Origin: Bradyrhizobium sp. Arg816
GTDB taxonomy: Bacteria; Pseudomonadota; Alphaproteobacteria; Rhizobiales; Xanthobacteraceae
NCBI RefSeq assembly: GCF_029989365.1
Contig: NZ_JAPRAQ010000005.1
Span: 405,739-469,738 of the forward strand
DNA: 64,000 nt
Reading direction: 5' to 3'
Both the position numbers and the translations under genes were made by a program. The notes under the pieces are model-generated. The model was not told where the DNA came from. It ran no database searches and saw nothing but the letters and a program-made list of their open reading frames with translations. Of the stretch, positions 1-8,996 are shown piece after piece; position 1 is the stretch's first letter; each line of letters starts with the position of its first letter.

Positions 1-273
1 GACCGTTGCATGCTGATATGTCGAACTGCCCGGTCGAGGCTGGCATGGGTTTGACGGTCGCAGGACGATCTTGCCGCATTCCGCTCCGATGCCGCCGGTC
101 GCCGCAGTGCTCCGCGCGGATCGCACAAACTGCTCAAGGGCAAGGGGCGGGCAGCGAACACCGCAAGGACGTTCTAGGCCTGGCAACCGCGTTCAAGAAC
201 GATTTGGGGGGTCGAAGTAGGTCTCGTCCCGCAATGGGCAGGCGGCTTCAGCAAGAAATCGTCAGGTAGGTCG

Positions 274-1629
274 ATGAGCACCGTTTTTTCCGAAAATCTT
301 CCGCAAGGGGCGGGGGCGCCGACCACATCCTCTCAACAGAGGCGGCAGCGTGTCTTGATCATCGGCGGAGGATTCGCCGGTATCGCAGCAGCGCAGGCAC
401 TGAAGAAGTCCGACGTCGAGGTCGTTCTGATGGACCGACGCAACCACCACATCTTTCAGCCACTCCTCTATCAGGTGGCGACCGCGGTCCTCGCGCCTGC
501 GGAGATCGCAACGCCGATCCGCCAACTCGAGGCGAAGCAGAAGAATCTCAGCGTGGTGCTCGCCGAGGTCACCGGCATCAATCTGCGCTTGCGCTTGGTC
601 GAGGCGATTTATCCCGGACTTGGCGTCCGTAAGCTCGAATTCGACTACCTCATCGTCGCCACCGGGATGCGGCCGAGCTATTTCGGCCATGACGAGTTCG
701 CCGTGCATGCCCCTGGCCTCAAGAGCCTTAATGATGCAGAGACCATTCGAACCAAGATCCTGGGTGCCTTCGAGTTGGCCGAGTCCACTGAGGACGAGGC
801 CGAGCGTGCCCGCCAGATGACTTTTGTGCTGGTAGGCGCCGGTCCGACCGGCGTCGAGCTGGCGGCCTCGATCGCGCAGATGGTGTCGATCACATTGCGC
901 AAGAACTTTCGCAGCATCGACCCAGCCAGGAGCCGGATTGTCCTCGTCGACGGTGGAAGCCGCATTCTGCCGAGTTTCGCCGAGTCCCTGTCCAAGAAGG
1001 CTGCGCGGCGGCTGGAACGGCTCGGGGTCGAGGTCAAGACCGGCTTGAAGGTCGAAAAGGTCGACGAGCAAGGAGTTGTCGCGAGCGGTGAGCGCATTGA
1101 CAGCGCGACGGTGCTGTGGACGGCGGGCGTTACAGCGTCGCCGGTCGTAAAAATGCTCGGCACCCAGATGGACCGCGCGGGTCGCGCGCTGGTTGGCCCC
1201 TTCATGGATATCGCCGAAGCGCCCAATGTGTTCGTGGCCGGCGACGCCACATCGTTCAGCCAGGATGGACATCCCGTTCCTGGCGTGGCCCAGGCTGCAG
1301 TCCAGCAGGGGAGGTACGTCGGGCGGCTGGTCGCCAAGCGTATCAACGGGCGCAGCGATGGTCGTCCGTTCCGCTACCGCAGCAAAGGCAACATGGCGGT
1401 GGTCGGGAAGAATTTCGCGATTCTGGAGGCCGGCCGCCTGCGCACCTGCGGCTTCGTGACCTGGATCGTCTGGGCTGTCCTCCACGTGCTGGCGCTGCCC
1501 CAGCTCCAGAACCGGTACCGGGTGCAGACGCAATGGTTCTGGTCCTATCTGACCGGCCAGCGCAGCTCGCGGTTGATTGCGGAAGCGCCTCGTCCCATCG
1601 ACCCCGGCAAACAGAAACCTGCACCATGA
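274..1629 (+). CDS. ndh: Type II NADH dehydrogenase (NDH-2), FAD-dependent
   Basis: Predicted single-subunit, non-proton-pumping NADH:quinone oxidoreductase (451 aa) that would feed electrons to the quinone pool from the inner face of the membrane. The FAD-binding GGGFAG motif lies at residues 31-36, followed by the NDH-2-like segment RRNHHIFQPLLYQVAT. A second dinucleotide fold (VGAGPTGVELA) is near residue 185 and a late FAD-contact motif reads VFVAGDAT. The hydrophobic C-terminal segment (FVTWIVWAVLHVLALPQ) fits membrane attachment. The ATG at 274 follows an AGGTAGG ribosome site. Its stop overlaps the next gene's ATG, so it leads a translationally coupled operon with an exporter. Length and motifs are normal for the family. 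Confidence 0.9.
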   Translation: MSTVFSENLPQGAGAPTTSSQQRRQRVLIIGGGFAGIAAAQALKKSDVEVVLMDRRNHHIFQPLLYQVATAVLAPAEIATPIRQLEAKQKNLSVVLAEVTGINLRLRLVEAIYPGLGVRKLEFDYLIVATGMRPSYFGHDEFAVHAPGLKSLNDAETIRTKILGAFELAESTEDEAERARQMTFVLVGAGPTGVELAASIAQMVSITLRKNFRSIDPARSRIVLVDGGSRILPSFAESLSKKAARRLERLGVEVKTGLKVEKVDEQGVVASGERIDSATVLWTAGVTASPVVKMLGTQMDRAGRALVGPFMDIAEAPNVFVAGDATSFSQDGHPVPGVAQAAVQQGRYVGRLVAKRINGRSDGRPFRYRSKGNMAVVGKNFAILEAGRLRTCGFVTWIVWAVLHVLALPQLQNRYRVQTQWFWSYLTGQRSSRLIAEAPRPIDPGKQKPAP

Positions 1630-2624
1630 CCGCATCATCCGCAGCCTTGAAAACCGTCCGCTGGATCGCTCTTGCCGGAGCATTGCTTGGCCTCGGCACA
1701 TTCCTTTGGTTTGCAACTCGACCGCCTCCTTTGACGATACAGGGGGAGATATCGGCGAACCGCGTGGATATCAGCCCGCGCGTCAACGGACGGGTGGCTA
1801 AGCTCGGCGCCAATGTCGGCGATACCGTCACGCGTGGCGCACAGCTCGCAGAGCTGCAAAGTCCGCAGCTTTCAGCTTCGCTGCTGGCGACGCGTGCGGC
1901 CCTCGCCGTCGCGAAGGCGGACTATGACCGCGTTCACAGCACGCGGCCGGAAGTGATCGCGTCACGAAAGGCCGACTTGGCGGCGGCCGAAGCCGACGTG
2001 GTTCTTAACAAGGAGACCTACGACCGGCAGGCACATCTTATCACTACGGGTTTTACGCCGCAGCAGAAGGTCGACGAGGCAACCCGGAATCTGGAGATGG
2101 CGACCCGCAAACGCGATGCGGCCCAAGCTGCCCTGGACCTGGCGGTAAAGGGAGCCAGCGATGAGGAGAAGGCGCTTGCAGGGGCGCAGGTGAAACAGGC
2201 TGAAGCGAGTCTGAATCAGCGCGAAGTCGACGTTTCAGAACTGACCGTACTGGCACCCATCTCCGGCCAGATCACCAGCCGCGTCGCCGAACTCGGTGAG
2301 AACTTCAGCGCAGGCGCGCCCCTGTTCTCGCTGATCGACATGGACGATCTCTGGTTTACCTTCAACCTGCGGGAGGATCTGCTCGCCGGCTTGAAGATCG
2401 ACGATCAGTTCGACGTGATGGTCCCGGCACTCAAGTCGAAGACCGTTCCTGTCCGCGTCACCATGATCAATGTTCAGGGGCAGTACGCGACCTGGCGTGC
2501 GACGCGTGCGACCGGCGACTTCGACCTGCGGACGTTCGAGGTGCGCGCAAAGCCGCTGCAGCCGGTCGACGGGCTGCGGCCTGGCATGAGTGCCATCGCC
2601 GCCTGGTCGGCGCGGGTGCGCTGA
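1626..2624 (+). CDS. HlyD family membrane-fusion (periplasmic adaptor) protein
   Basis: Predicted periplasmic adaptor of a tripartite exporter, 332 aa. One N-terminal transmembrane anchor (WIALAGALLGLGTFLWFA, residues 12-29) is followed by a lipoyl-like half motif (ISANRVDISPRVNGRVAKL), an alpha-helical hairpin rich in A, K and E (about 75-185), the returning half with VLAPISGQITSR, and a beta-barrel region. The start is the ATG at 1626, which overlaps the upstream stop as ATGA; open frame continues upstream but lies inside ndh. Two ABC-2 permease genes follow directly. Family members in such loci usually serve drug or lipid export; the substrate here is unknown. Confidence 0.88.
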   Translation: MTASSAALKTVRWIALAGALLGLGTFLWFATRPPPLTIQGEISANRVDISPRVNGRVAKLGANVGDTVTRGAQLAELQSPQLSASLLATRAALAVAKADYDRVHSTRPEVIASRKADLAAAEADVVLNKETYDRQAHLITTGFTPQQKVDEATRNLEMATRKRDAAQAALDLAVKGASDEEKALAGAQVKQAEASLNQREVDVSELTVLAPISGQITSRVAELGENFSAGAPLFSLIDMDDLWFTFNLREDLLAGLKIDDQFDVMVPALKSKTVPVRVTMINVQGQYATWRATRATGDFDLRTFEVRAKPLQPVDGLRPGMSAIAAWSARVR

Positions 2625-2625
2625 C

Positions 2626-3813
2626 ATGCAACGCCGTGACCGCGAGCGCCCGGGCTTTTCGCTAGTGTTCTGGCGCGAGCTCGCCTGGTTGCGGCGGCGT
2701 CCATTGCTGCTGATGCTGACCGTCGCACTGCCGCTGGTCCTAATGCTGCTCCTGACAGCGATTTTGAGCGCGGGCCTTGCCACCCGGCTACCGATTGCTG
2801 TCCTTGATCTCGACGGTTCCGAGTTGTCCCGCTCCGTCATCCGCGCGGTCGACGCTACCCCGGATACTGCCGCGGTGCTGCACGTCGCCGAACTGTCCGA
2901 AGGGCGGCATCTGATCGTGGCGCGAAAAATCCGCGGTTTGTTGCTGCTGCCACGCAATCTCGAGCGCGATGTCTTTGCCGGCCGGCGCCCGGAAGTCGTC
3001 TTCTTCTACAACACGCAGACTTTCACCGTCGGCAATCTGGTGCTGCGCGGGGCCAACGCGGCCATACCAACGGTCGCTGCCGGAATCCGGATATCGCTAC
3101 GGACCGCCGAAGGGCAGCCGGTGGAAGAGGCGCAGGCTGCGATCACTCCGATCCCGTTGCAGACGCATGCGCTGTTCAATTCGACGCTCAATTATGTGCA
3201 CTTCCTGCTGGCTGCCCTGCTCCCGGCGGTGCTGCAGACCGTCGTGGTGACGACGATGGCCTATGCCGTCGGCCTCGATGTCGAGACCCGTCATCGCTTC
3301 GCGGTGTTGCGGCGCCTCGGCGGAGGTCTGTTGCCCGCGATGTTCGGAAAGATGCTTCCCTATACCATCCTGTTCCTGTCGATGCTCGGTGTCGCCGATG
3401 CCGTGCTGTTCAAGGTCCTTGAGCTGCCGTTGCGGGGCGAACCGGTCGTGCTCGTGCTTGCCGGCTTCATGTTCGTCCTAGCGTGCCAATTCATCGGCGC
3501 GCTGCTGGCACTGTTGCTCCGGCCGGTCGCCGCGGCGGTGAGCATTGCGACGCTGCTTACGGCGCCAGCGTTCGGCTTCATGGGCATCGGCTTTCCCAGG
3601 CTCGGCATGAACCATTTCGCCTACGGCTATGGCGAGCTATTGCCGGGCACCTGGTACCTGATGGCCCGGATCGACCAGACCATCCGGGGAACACCGATAG
3701 ATTTGTCCTGGAAGCCGGTGCTCGTGCTGACCGGATTCGTCATCGTGCTTGTCATCCTGACGGCGCTGCGGGTTCTGGCGATGCGCCGCCACATCCAGGG
3801 AGATGGGCCATGA
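2626..3813 (+). CDS. ABC-2 type transporter permease (first of pair)
   Basis: Integral membrane permease of 395 aa with the YhhJ/YbhS-like layout: one N-terminal transmembrane helix (LLLMLTVALPLVLMLLLTAIL), a large periplasmic domain of about 150 residues containing LPIAVLDLDGSELSRSVIRAVDATP, then about five C-terminal helices starting near VHFLLAALLPAVLQTVVV. The ATG at 2626 is one base after the hlyD stop. The reading frame continues upstream into hlyD, but the spacing favours this start. It overlaps the next permease by ATGA. The two permeases share the layout and the periplasmic VDxTPD-type segment, suggesting a heterodimer. No ATP-binding subunit is encoded nearby. Confidence 0.87.
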   Translation: MQRRDRERPGFSLVFWRELAWLRRRPLLLMLTVALPLVLMLLLTAILSAGLATRLPIAVLDLDGSELSRSVIRAVDATPDTAAVLHVAELSEGRHLIVARKIRGLLLLPRNLERDVFAGRRPEVVFFYNTQTFTVGNLVLRGANAAIPTVAAGIRISLRTAEGQPVEEAQAAITPIPLQTHALFNSTLNYVHFLLAALLPAVLQTVVVTTMAYAVGLDVETRHRFAVLRRLGGGLLPAMFGKMLPYTILFLSMLGVADAVLFKVLELPLRGEPVVLVLAGFMFVLACQFIGALLALLLRPVAAAVSIATLLTAPAFGFMGIGFPRLGMNHFAYGYGELLPGTWYLMARIDQTIRGTPIDLSWKPVLVLTGFVIVLVILTALRVLAMRRHIQGDGP

Positions 3814-4991
3814 AGATGTTGCTGGCTGTCTTCCGCAACGAAATCAGCCGGCTGTTCTCTCTGCGTCCGGTGTTATCGGTGATCGTGGTTGCCGCCGGCG
3901 TCTATGCGGTGTTCTACCCACAACCGTATCTCAACGAAGCGCTGCGCAAGGTTCCGATTGCGATCGTCGACCAGGACCGCACCCAGACCAGCCGCCTGTT
4001 GGCCCGGCTGATCGATGCGACGCCGGATGTCTCTGTCGCCGAGGTGCTGCCGGACATGCCGACCGCGCAGCGCGAGGTCTACACGCGCAGGATCTTCGGG
4101 ATCCTGCTGATCCCGCAGCATTTCGAGCGGGATCTGCTGCACGGCCGCGCTTCTCCGATCGCGCTCTATGCGGATGCCAGCTACTTTCTCATGTATCAGC
4201 GCATGAATGGCGCGGTGACAGCCGTCTCCCGCACGCTCGGGACGAATTTCGAGATCGCGCGCCTGGTCAATCTTGGCGTCGACCCGCCCGTGGCGGCCGC
4301 GGCGACCGATCCGATGCCGTTCGTTCCGGTGCCCTTGTTCAACCCGCAGGGCGGCTACGCGACCTATATCCTTCCGGCCGCCTTCGTCCTTATCCTCCAG
4401 CAGACCCTGTTGATCGGAGTGGGACTGCTCGGCACGATGCCGGGCGGCATGGTGGCGATGGCTGGAGGCGCGCGCCTGCGGTTGAGCGATCGGATCTTCG
4501 ACTCGATTGGAACGGTCGCCGGCAAGCTGCTTGCTTACCTCGTTGTCCATGTCGTGATCGTCTCGGTTTATTTGATTGGTCTGCCATATCTCTACGGCCT
4601 TCCGCGGCTCGGCTCGGTCGCGACCGTTTTGGCCATTGCCGTGCCGTTTTCACTGGCTGTAGGTGCTCTTGGGCTCGTCGTCGCTGCCATCTTCCGCAAG
4701 CCGCTAGCCGTTCAGCTCGTGTTTGCGGCGATCGGTTTGCCGTTCTTCTTTCTCGCGGGTTTCGCCTGGCCCGCCGAGGCAATGCCCATCGCTGTGAGGT
4801 GGCTGGCGCACCTGTTGCCGAGCACGCTCGCGATCGACGGCCTGGTCGATGTCGCCCAGCTCGGCGCCAGCCTGTCCGATGTCCGCAGCGAGTTTCTTGG
4901 CCTCTGGCTACTCGCGGCCGGCTATGCCGCCATTGCCGTGATGATCGAGTTCAGCAAAAGGCACCGCGCGCCGGATACCGCACTCGCTTAG
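3810..4991 (+). CDS. ABC-2 type transporter permease (second of pair)
   Basis: Second permease of 393 aa, a paralogue of the preceding gene. It has an N-terminal helix (VLSVIVVAAGVYAVFY), a periplasmic domain with VPIAIVDQDRTQTSRLLARLIDATPDV, and about five C-terminal helices ending near residue 385. Its ATG overlaps the upstream TGA (ATGA), indicating translational coupling, so the four genes from 274 to 4991 form one transcription unit. It presumably pairs with the first permease and the HlyD adaptor to export an unknown substrate. The missing ATPase must come from elsewhere if this works as a normal ABC exporter. Confidence 0.87.
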   Translation: MKMLLAVFRNEISRLFSLRPVLSVIVVAAGVYAVFYPQPYLNEALRKVPIAIVDQDRTQTSRLLARLIDATPDVSVAEVLPDMPTAQREVYTRRIFGILLIPQHFERDLLHGRASPIALYADASYFLMYQRMNGAVTAVSRTLGTNFEIARLVNLGVDPPVAAAATDPMPFVPVPLFNPQGGYATYILPAAFVLILQQTLLIGVGLLGTMPGGMVAMAGGARLRLSDRIFDSIGTVAGKLLAYLVVHVVIVSVYLIGLPYLYGLPRLGSVATVLAIAVPFSLAVGALGLVVAAIFRKPLAVQLVFAAIGLPFFFLAGFAWPAEAMPIAVRWLAHLLPSTLAIDGLVDVAQLGASLSDVRSEFLGLWLLAAGYAAIAVMIEFSKRHRAPDTALA

Positions 4992-5002
4992 GGATCACCG
5001 CA

Positions 5003-5452
5003 ATGGATGCCTCGATCATTTCGGCCTTGGCCGCTCTCACAGGAACCGCTGTTGGCGGATTGACCAGCGTGCTTGCGAACTGGCTCAGCCACCGGCTCCA
5101 GACCCGCGCCCAATGGTTGTCACACGAGAAGAACCGCCGGCAGAACCTGTATCGCGAGTTCATAGAGCAGGCCTCGAAGTGCTATATCGACGCCCTCCAG
5201 CATGACGAGGCCGATATCCCCGATCTCGTTGGGGTCTACGCCAAGCTCAACCGGATGCGGGTGCTGTCGAGTCAGCCCGTCATCGATAGCGCCGACCACA
5301 TCACAAGGAAAATCCTTGACGTCTACCTCGAGCCCGACAAGACATTCGTCGAGCTTCGCGATATGGCGAACAACGGTACGATCGACCTGCTGCGCGAGTT
5401 CAGCCTGGCCTGCCGGATCGAGTTCGAGCAACTGGACCACGGGCGACTCTGA
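5003..5452 (+). CDS. Hypothetical protein with N-terminal membrane segment
   Basis: A 149-residue protein I cannot assign. An N-terminal hydrophobic stretch (IISALAALTGTAVGGLTSVLANWL, about residues 5-28) could be a membrane anchor. It is followed by a charged helical region (WLSHEKNRRQNLYREFIEQASK) and an acidic helical C-terminus. It starts 11 bp after the second permease and may be the last gene of that operon. A wide-frame reading extends upstream inside the permease, but the ATG at 5003 fits the gene boundary. The layout, with a membrane anchor and a coiled cytosolic part, recurs in small uncharacterised alphaproteobacterial proteins. Confidence 0.7.
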   Translation: MDASIISALAALTGTAVGGLTSVLANWLSHRLQTRAQWLSHEKNRRQNLYREFIEQASKCYIDALQHDEADIPDLVGVYAKLNRMRVLSSQPVIDSADHITRKILDVYLEPDKTFVELRDMANNGTIDLLREFSLACRIEFEQLDHGRL

Positions 5453-5476
5453 AACCTAGCCTGTCCGCGAAACGGT

Positions 5477-6703
5477 TCATTCGGCGGCGGCCGCTGCCGG
5501 AACGAAGGGCAGACGCAGCTTCCCCCAGACGTCGACCAATGCATCCCTGAGCCGGTCAATCAGCATTCCATCGTGGTACGGCGTCGGCGTGATGCGGAGC
5601 CGCTCGGATCCCCTGGCGACAGTGGGATAGTTGATGGGCTGGAGGTAGATCCCATGCTCGTTGAGCAGCAGGTCGCTCGCCTCCTTGCACAGGCGGGCGT
5701 CGCCGACCATCAGCGGCACGATATGCGTGCTGGTCGGCATGATCGGAAGGCCGGCCTCGGCCAGGACCTGCTTCACTCGCGCGGCATTGCTCTGCTGCCG
5801 CTGACGTTCACTGTCCGAGCTCTTGAGATGACGAATGGCGGCAGTCGCCGCCGCGCAGAGGGGAGGGGGCAGGGCGGTGGTGAAGATGAAGCCTGCGGCG
5901 TGGGAGCGCACTGCATCAACTAGATTGTGGCTGCCGGCAATATACCCGCCGAGGCATCCGAACGCCTTGGCGAGCGTGCCTTCGATCACGTCGACGCGGT
6001 GCATCGCACCGTCCCGCGCCGCGATGCCTGCGCCCCTTGGCCCGTACATGCCGACCGCATGGACCTCGTCGCAATAGGTCATGGCTCCGTAGCGCTGGGC
6101 GAGGTCGCAGATCCGGTTGACTGGCGCGGTGTCGCCATCCATGGAGTAAAGGCTCTCGAACAGAATGAGCTTTGGACGTGACGGCTCGGCCGCCAGCAGC
6201 CGCTCGAGTACAGCCATGTCATTGTGGCGCCAGATCTTCCGCTCGACACCGGACTGCCTGATCCCCTCGATCATGGAGTTGTGGTTGAGCTCGTCCGACA
6301 GGATCAGGCAGTCGGGAACGAGTTTCGCGATCGTGGAAATACCGGTCTGGTTCGAAACATAGCCAGAGGTGAACAGCAATGCCGCCTGCTTGCCGTGCAG
6401 ATCGGCGAGCTCGTGCTCGAGCTCGACCAGGGGAGAGTTGGTGCCCGCGATATTGCGGGTGCCGCCGGCGCCGATACCGGTCCTCGTTGCAGTCTCGGTC
6501 AGCGCCTGGACCACCCTCGGATGCTGGCTCATGCCGAGATAGTCGTTCGAGCACCACATCACGATCCTGCGTGGTCCGGAGGGTGTTTTCCAGACTGCGA
6601 ACGGACATTGGCCCGCGATCCGCTCGATCTCGATGAAGATGCGATAGCGTTGCTCATCGTGCAGGCGCCTGAGGGCGTCGCTGAAGAAATCATCATAGAT
6701 CAT
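5477..6703 (-). CDS. hemA: 5-aminolevulinate synthase
   Basis: Condenses glycine and succinyl-CoA to 5-aminolevulinate, the first step of the C4 heme pathway of alphaproteobacteria. At 408 aa it has the usual family length. Fold type I PLP features are visible: [10 protein letters not shown] near 212 and the PLP lysine in EGTLAKAFG at about residue 246. The glycine-binding N-terminus reads [18 protein letters not shown]. The start at 6703 (MIYDDFF) matches the typical family N-terminus; an in-frame ATG at 6718 is the alternative. It is the last gene of an acyl-CoA catabolic run on the same strand, separated by 79 bp. Bradyrhizobia often carry several ALA synthase genes, so this may be a second copy. 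Confidence 0.92.
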   Translation of the reverse strand: MIYDDFFSDALRRLHDEQRYRIFIEIERIAGQCPFAVWKTPSGPRRIVMWCSNDYLGMSQHPRVVQALTETATRTGIGAGGTRNIAGTNSPLVELEHELADLHGKQAALLFTSGYVSNQTGISTIAKLVPDCLILSDELNHNSMIEGIRQSGVERKIWRHNDMAVLERLLAAEPSRPKLILFESLYSMDGDTAPVNRICDLAQRYGAMTYCDEVHAVGMYGPRGAGIAARDGAMHRVDVIEGTLAKAFGCLGGYIAGSHNLVDAVRSHAAGFIFTTALPPPLCAAATAAIRHLKSSDSERQRQQSNAARVKQVLAEAGLPIMPTSTHIVPLMVGDARLCKEASDLLLNEHGIYLQPINYPTVARGSERLRITPTPYHDGMLIDRLRDALVDVWGKLRLPFVPAAAAAE

Positions 6704-6782
6704 GAAGGATCTCCGCATGATGCGCTGCGCCGGCCGTCATTGGCCGGCGCGGGAGATTTCTGAACAACAGCCTGGACGGCGG

Positions 6783-8018
6783 TCAAGCCGCGGAGGACTT
6801 ATGCTCCTTGGCGCGCGGCACGGCGCCGCTGACGAGCAATCCCTCGATCCGGCCGTCGTCAAAGCCCAGCTGCTTCAGGATCTCCGTGTTGTGCTCGCCG
6901 AGTTCCGGCGCGCGTTTGGCGGCGACCTTGGTCACGCCATGGACCTGGAGCGGACTGCTGATCGTGAACGTCAGGTTGCCGCCGGCGCCTTCGAGCGGGA
7001 CCACGATGTCGTTCTCGTGCAACTGCGGGTCCTTGACGACCTCGTAGGGCGCCCGGACCACACCGAAGGTGACGTGGCTATGGTCGAAAACATCGTGCCA
7101 ATGCGACATTGGCTGTGCGCGGAAGACGTGGTCGAGGATCGCCGTGAGCTGTGGGGCGTTCGCCACCAGCTTTGCTGCATCCGAGAAACGGGCATCGGAC
7201 AGCAGGTCCGGTCGACCGATGCCGGTCGCGAAGGCGGGCCAGTGATCCGGCGTCAGCACAATGAGGAACCAGGTTTCGTCGGCGGCCTGGTAGACGTTGA
7301 AGATGGCGTTCGGGGGGCTCTTTCGATCATGCAACGGATAGAATTGCGCGTCGCAGAGCGCAGCCTGCACCGAGACGCCGCACGCCCAGACACCCGAGGC
7401 GAGCAGCGAGGTCGTCACGTAGGAGCCTTGTCCCGTCCGCTCGCGCCGATACAGCGCGGTCACGATGGCCGAGTAGAGGCTAACCGCCGTGGCATGATCG
7501 CCGCTGCCGGAGACCGGCAGCGTCGGCGGTGCGCCAGCGTCCCGGGTGAGGGAGAGCAGGCCGCTCCGCGCCCAATAGGACGTGATATCGAAACCGGGAA
7601 GATCGGCGTCGGGTCCCTTGTCGCCATAGCCGGTAACGTCGGCGTAGATCAGGCGGGGGTTCCAGACAGCGACATCCTCATAGTTGAGCTTGAGCCGTTT
7701 GCGAGCGGGGTGAGGGGTGTTGACGATCAGCACGTCGGCCCATTTGACCAGCCGCTCGAGGATCTCGGGCGCATGCGGCGACTTCAGGTCGAGCGTCAGG
7801 CTGCGCTTGTTGCGGTTGTTCAGGTGCCAGGGATAATTGTCCTTGGCGCGCGGCTGCGGCGGAATCTTGTAGCCGATCCGCCAGGTGTCGCCGCTCGGCG
7901 GTTCGACCTTGATAACGTCGGCACCGAAGTCGGAGAGGATGACCGCGGCTCCGGGACCGGCGATGAAGCTCGCGAGATCGACGACCTTCAGGCCTGAAAA
8001 GATATTCTCGTCGGACAT
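6783..8018 (-). CDS. CaiB/BaiF family CoA transferase
   Basis: Predicted family III CoA transferase (411 aa), which moves CoA between carboxylic acids through an aspartyl-CoA thioester. Family features are the N-terminal GLKVVDLASFIAGPGAAVILSDFGADVIKVEPP (in separate segments), the R-N-K-R-S-L-T-L-D-L block, and a candidate catalytic Asp in LPGFDITSYWARSG near residue 155. A GAGGA ribosome site precedes the ATG. Neighbours encode a glutaryl-CoA-dehydrogenase-like enzyme, a hydratase and a hydroxyacyl-CoA dehydrogenase, so it probably activates the acid that enters this pathway. Glutarate with succinyl-CoA as donor is one possibility, by analogy with SUGCT; the sequence alone does not settle the substrate. 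Confidence 0.88.
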   Translation of the reverse strand: MSDENIFSGLKVVDLASFIAGPGAAVILSDFGADVIKVEPPSGDTWRIGYKIPPQPRAKDNYPWHLNNRNKRSLTLDLKSPHAPEILERLVKWADVLIVNTPHPARKRLKLNYEDVAVWNPRLIYADVTGYGDKGPDADLPGFDITSYWARSGLLSLTRDAGAPPTLPVSGSGDHATAVSLYSAIVTALYRRERTGQGSYVTTSLLASGVWACGVSVQAALCDAQFYPLHDRKSPPNAIFNVYQAADETWFLIVLTPDHWPAFATGIGRPDLLSDARFSDAAKLVANAPQLTAILDHVFRAQPMSHWHDVFDHSHVTFGVVRAPYEVVKDPQLHENDIVVPLEGAGGNLTFTISSPLQVHGVTKVAAKRAPELGEHNTEILKQLGFDDGRIEGLLVSGAVPRAKEHKSSAA

Positions 8019-8029
8019 TTGCTGTCTCC

Positions 8030-8971
8030 TCAGCGTTGCAGTTCGTGTGCAAGGGAAGGCTGGCTCTTATTGACATCCAGGCGGTCCAGCACGCCGGTTA
8101 TCCATCCGAGCAGGCGGGTCTGCACGTCGCGGCGGTTGGTTTCGTTGAGCATTTCGTGCCGCCCGCCGGGATAGAAATCGAACGCAATGTCGCGCAGCCC
8201 GGCGGCGCGATAGCGCTCCTTCAAAAGCCGGACGCCGGCCAGATGCTGACCGACAGGGTCTTCGCTGCCGGAAAACAGATACACAGGCAGATCGCTGCGG
8301 ATCCTGGCGAGCGCGATCGGATCCTTGAGGCTCCGGGCCGCGCCGAGAAAAGACGCAAGCGATTGCGGCTGAAGGGTCGCGAAGCACAGTGGGTCGTTGA
8401 TGAATGCATCGACCACTTGCTCGTTACGGCTCAGCCAGTCGAACGGCGTGCGCGCGGGCTCGAAGGCCGCATTGAGAAGATTCGTCCCAGCCGGCGCCGC
8501 GTTCGCCAGGCGCGCTAACCCGTCGAGAGATCCGGAGCCGGACAGGATCAGGCCGTCGATCTCATGGCTGTGATCTATCACAAAGGACTGGGCCGCGAAC
8601 GAACCCATGCTGTGGCCGAGCAGAAACAGAGGCACATCCGGGAAGTCGTCCCGGGCGACCCCGGTGAGGCGCACCATGTCTGATACGAGGAGGTCAAAGC
8701 CGCCTGCACCGAAATCTCCGAACTGCGCGGCCGAGCGGGCGGTGATGCCATGGCCGCGATGGTCGTTGCCATAGACCGTTAGTCCCATCGATGTCAGGAC
8801 ATTGATGGTATCAACATAGCGCCTCAGGTGCTCGCCCATGCCATGCGCAATCTGGATCACGCCGCGGGTCGGTCCGCGGCTGTCCCAGCGCGCGCAGGCG
8901 ACGCACAGGCCGTCATCGCTCGTGATCCGGAATTGGGCACTGGGAATCGTGGAGTTGGTCTCGGCTGCCAT
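8030..8971 (-). CDS. Alpha/beta hydrolase, monoacylglycerol-lipase-like
   Basis: Predicted serine hydrolase of the lysophospholipase/monoglyceride lipase group, 313 aa. The nucleophile elbow is GHSMGS with Ser near residue 121. The oxyanion segment is AHGMGEH, and YGNDHRGHG follows as in family members. Asp in SGSEDPVG and His in GGRHEML complete the triad. The start at 8971 (MAAETNS) was chosen because the frame upstream is Arg/Pro-rich, lacks a family match, and lies across the end of the preceding gene. It sits 11 bp upstream of the CoA transferase gene in the same operon and might release an acid or alcohol from an ester, feeding the pathway. Substrate unknown. Confidence 0.85.
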   Translation of the reverse strand: MAAETNSTIPSAQFRITSDDGLCVACARWDSRGPTRGVIQIAHGMGEHLRRYVDTINVLTSMGLTVYGNDHRGHGITARSAAQFGDFGAGGFDLLVSDMVRLTGVARDDFPDVPLFLLGHSMGSFAAQSFVIDHSHEIDGLILSGSGSLDGLARLANAAPAGTNLLNAAFEPARTPFDWLSRNEQVVDAFINDPLCFATLQPQSLASFLGAARSLKDPIALARIRSDLPVYLFSGSEDPVGQHLAGVRLLKERYRAAGLRDIAFDFYPGGRHEMLNETNRRDVQTRLLGWITGVLDRLDVNKSQPSLAHELQR

Positions 8972-8996
8972 CGGCGCTCTCCCATTCGCTCGCGCA

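Noticed and set aside
6..269. Open frame of 87 codons at the left edge
   Set aside because: No ribosome site, no motif, Arg/Ser-rich composition typical of chance frames in high G+C DNA.
262..1716. Long antisense frame over ndh
   Set aside because: It mirrors ndh exactly and has the composition of antisense sequence; ndh motifs on the other strand are unambiguous.
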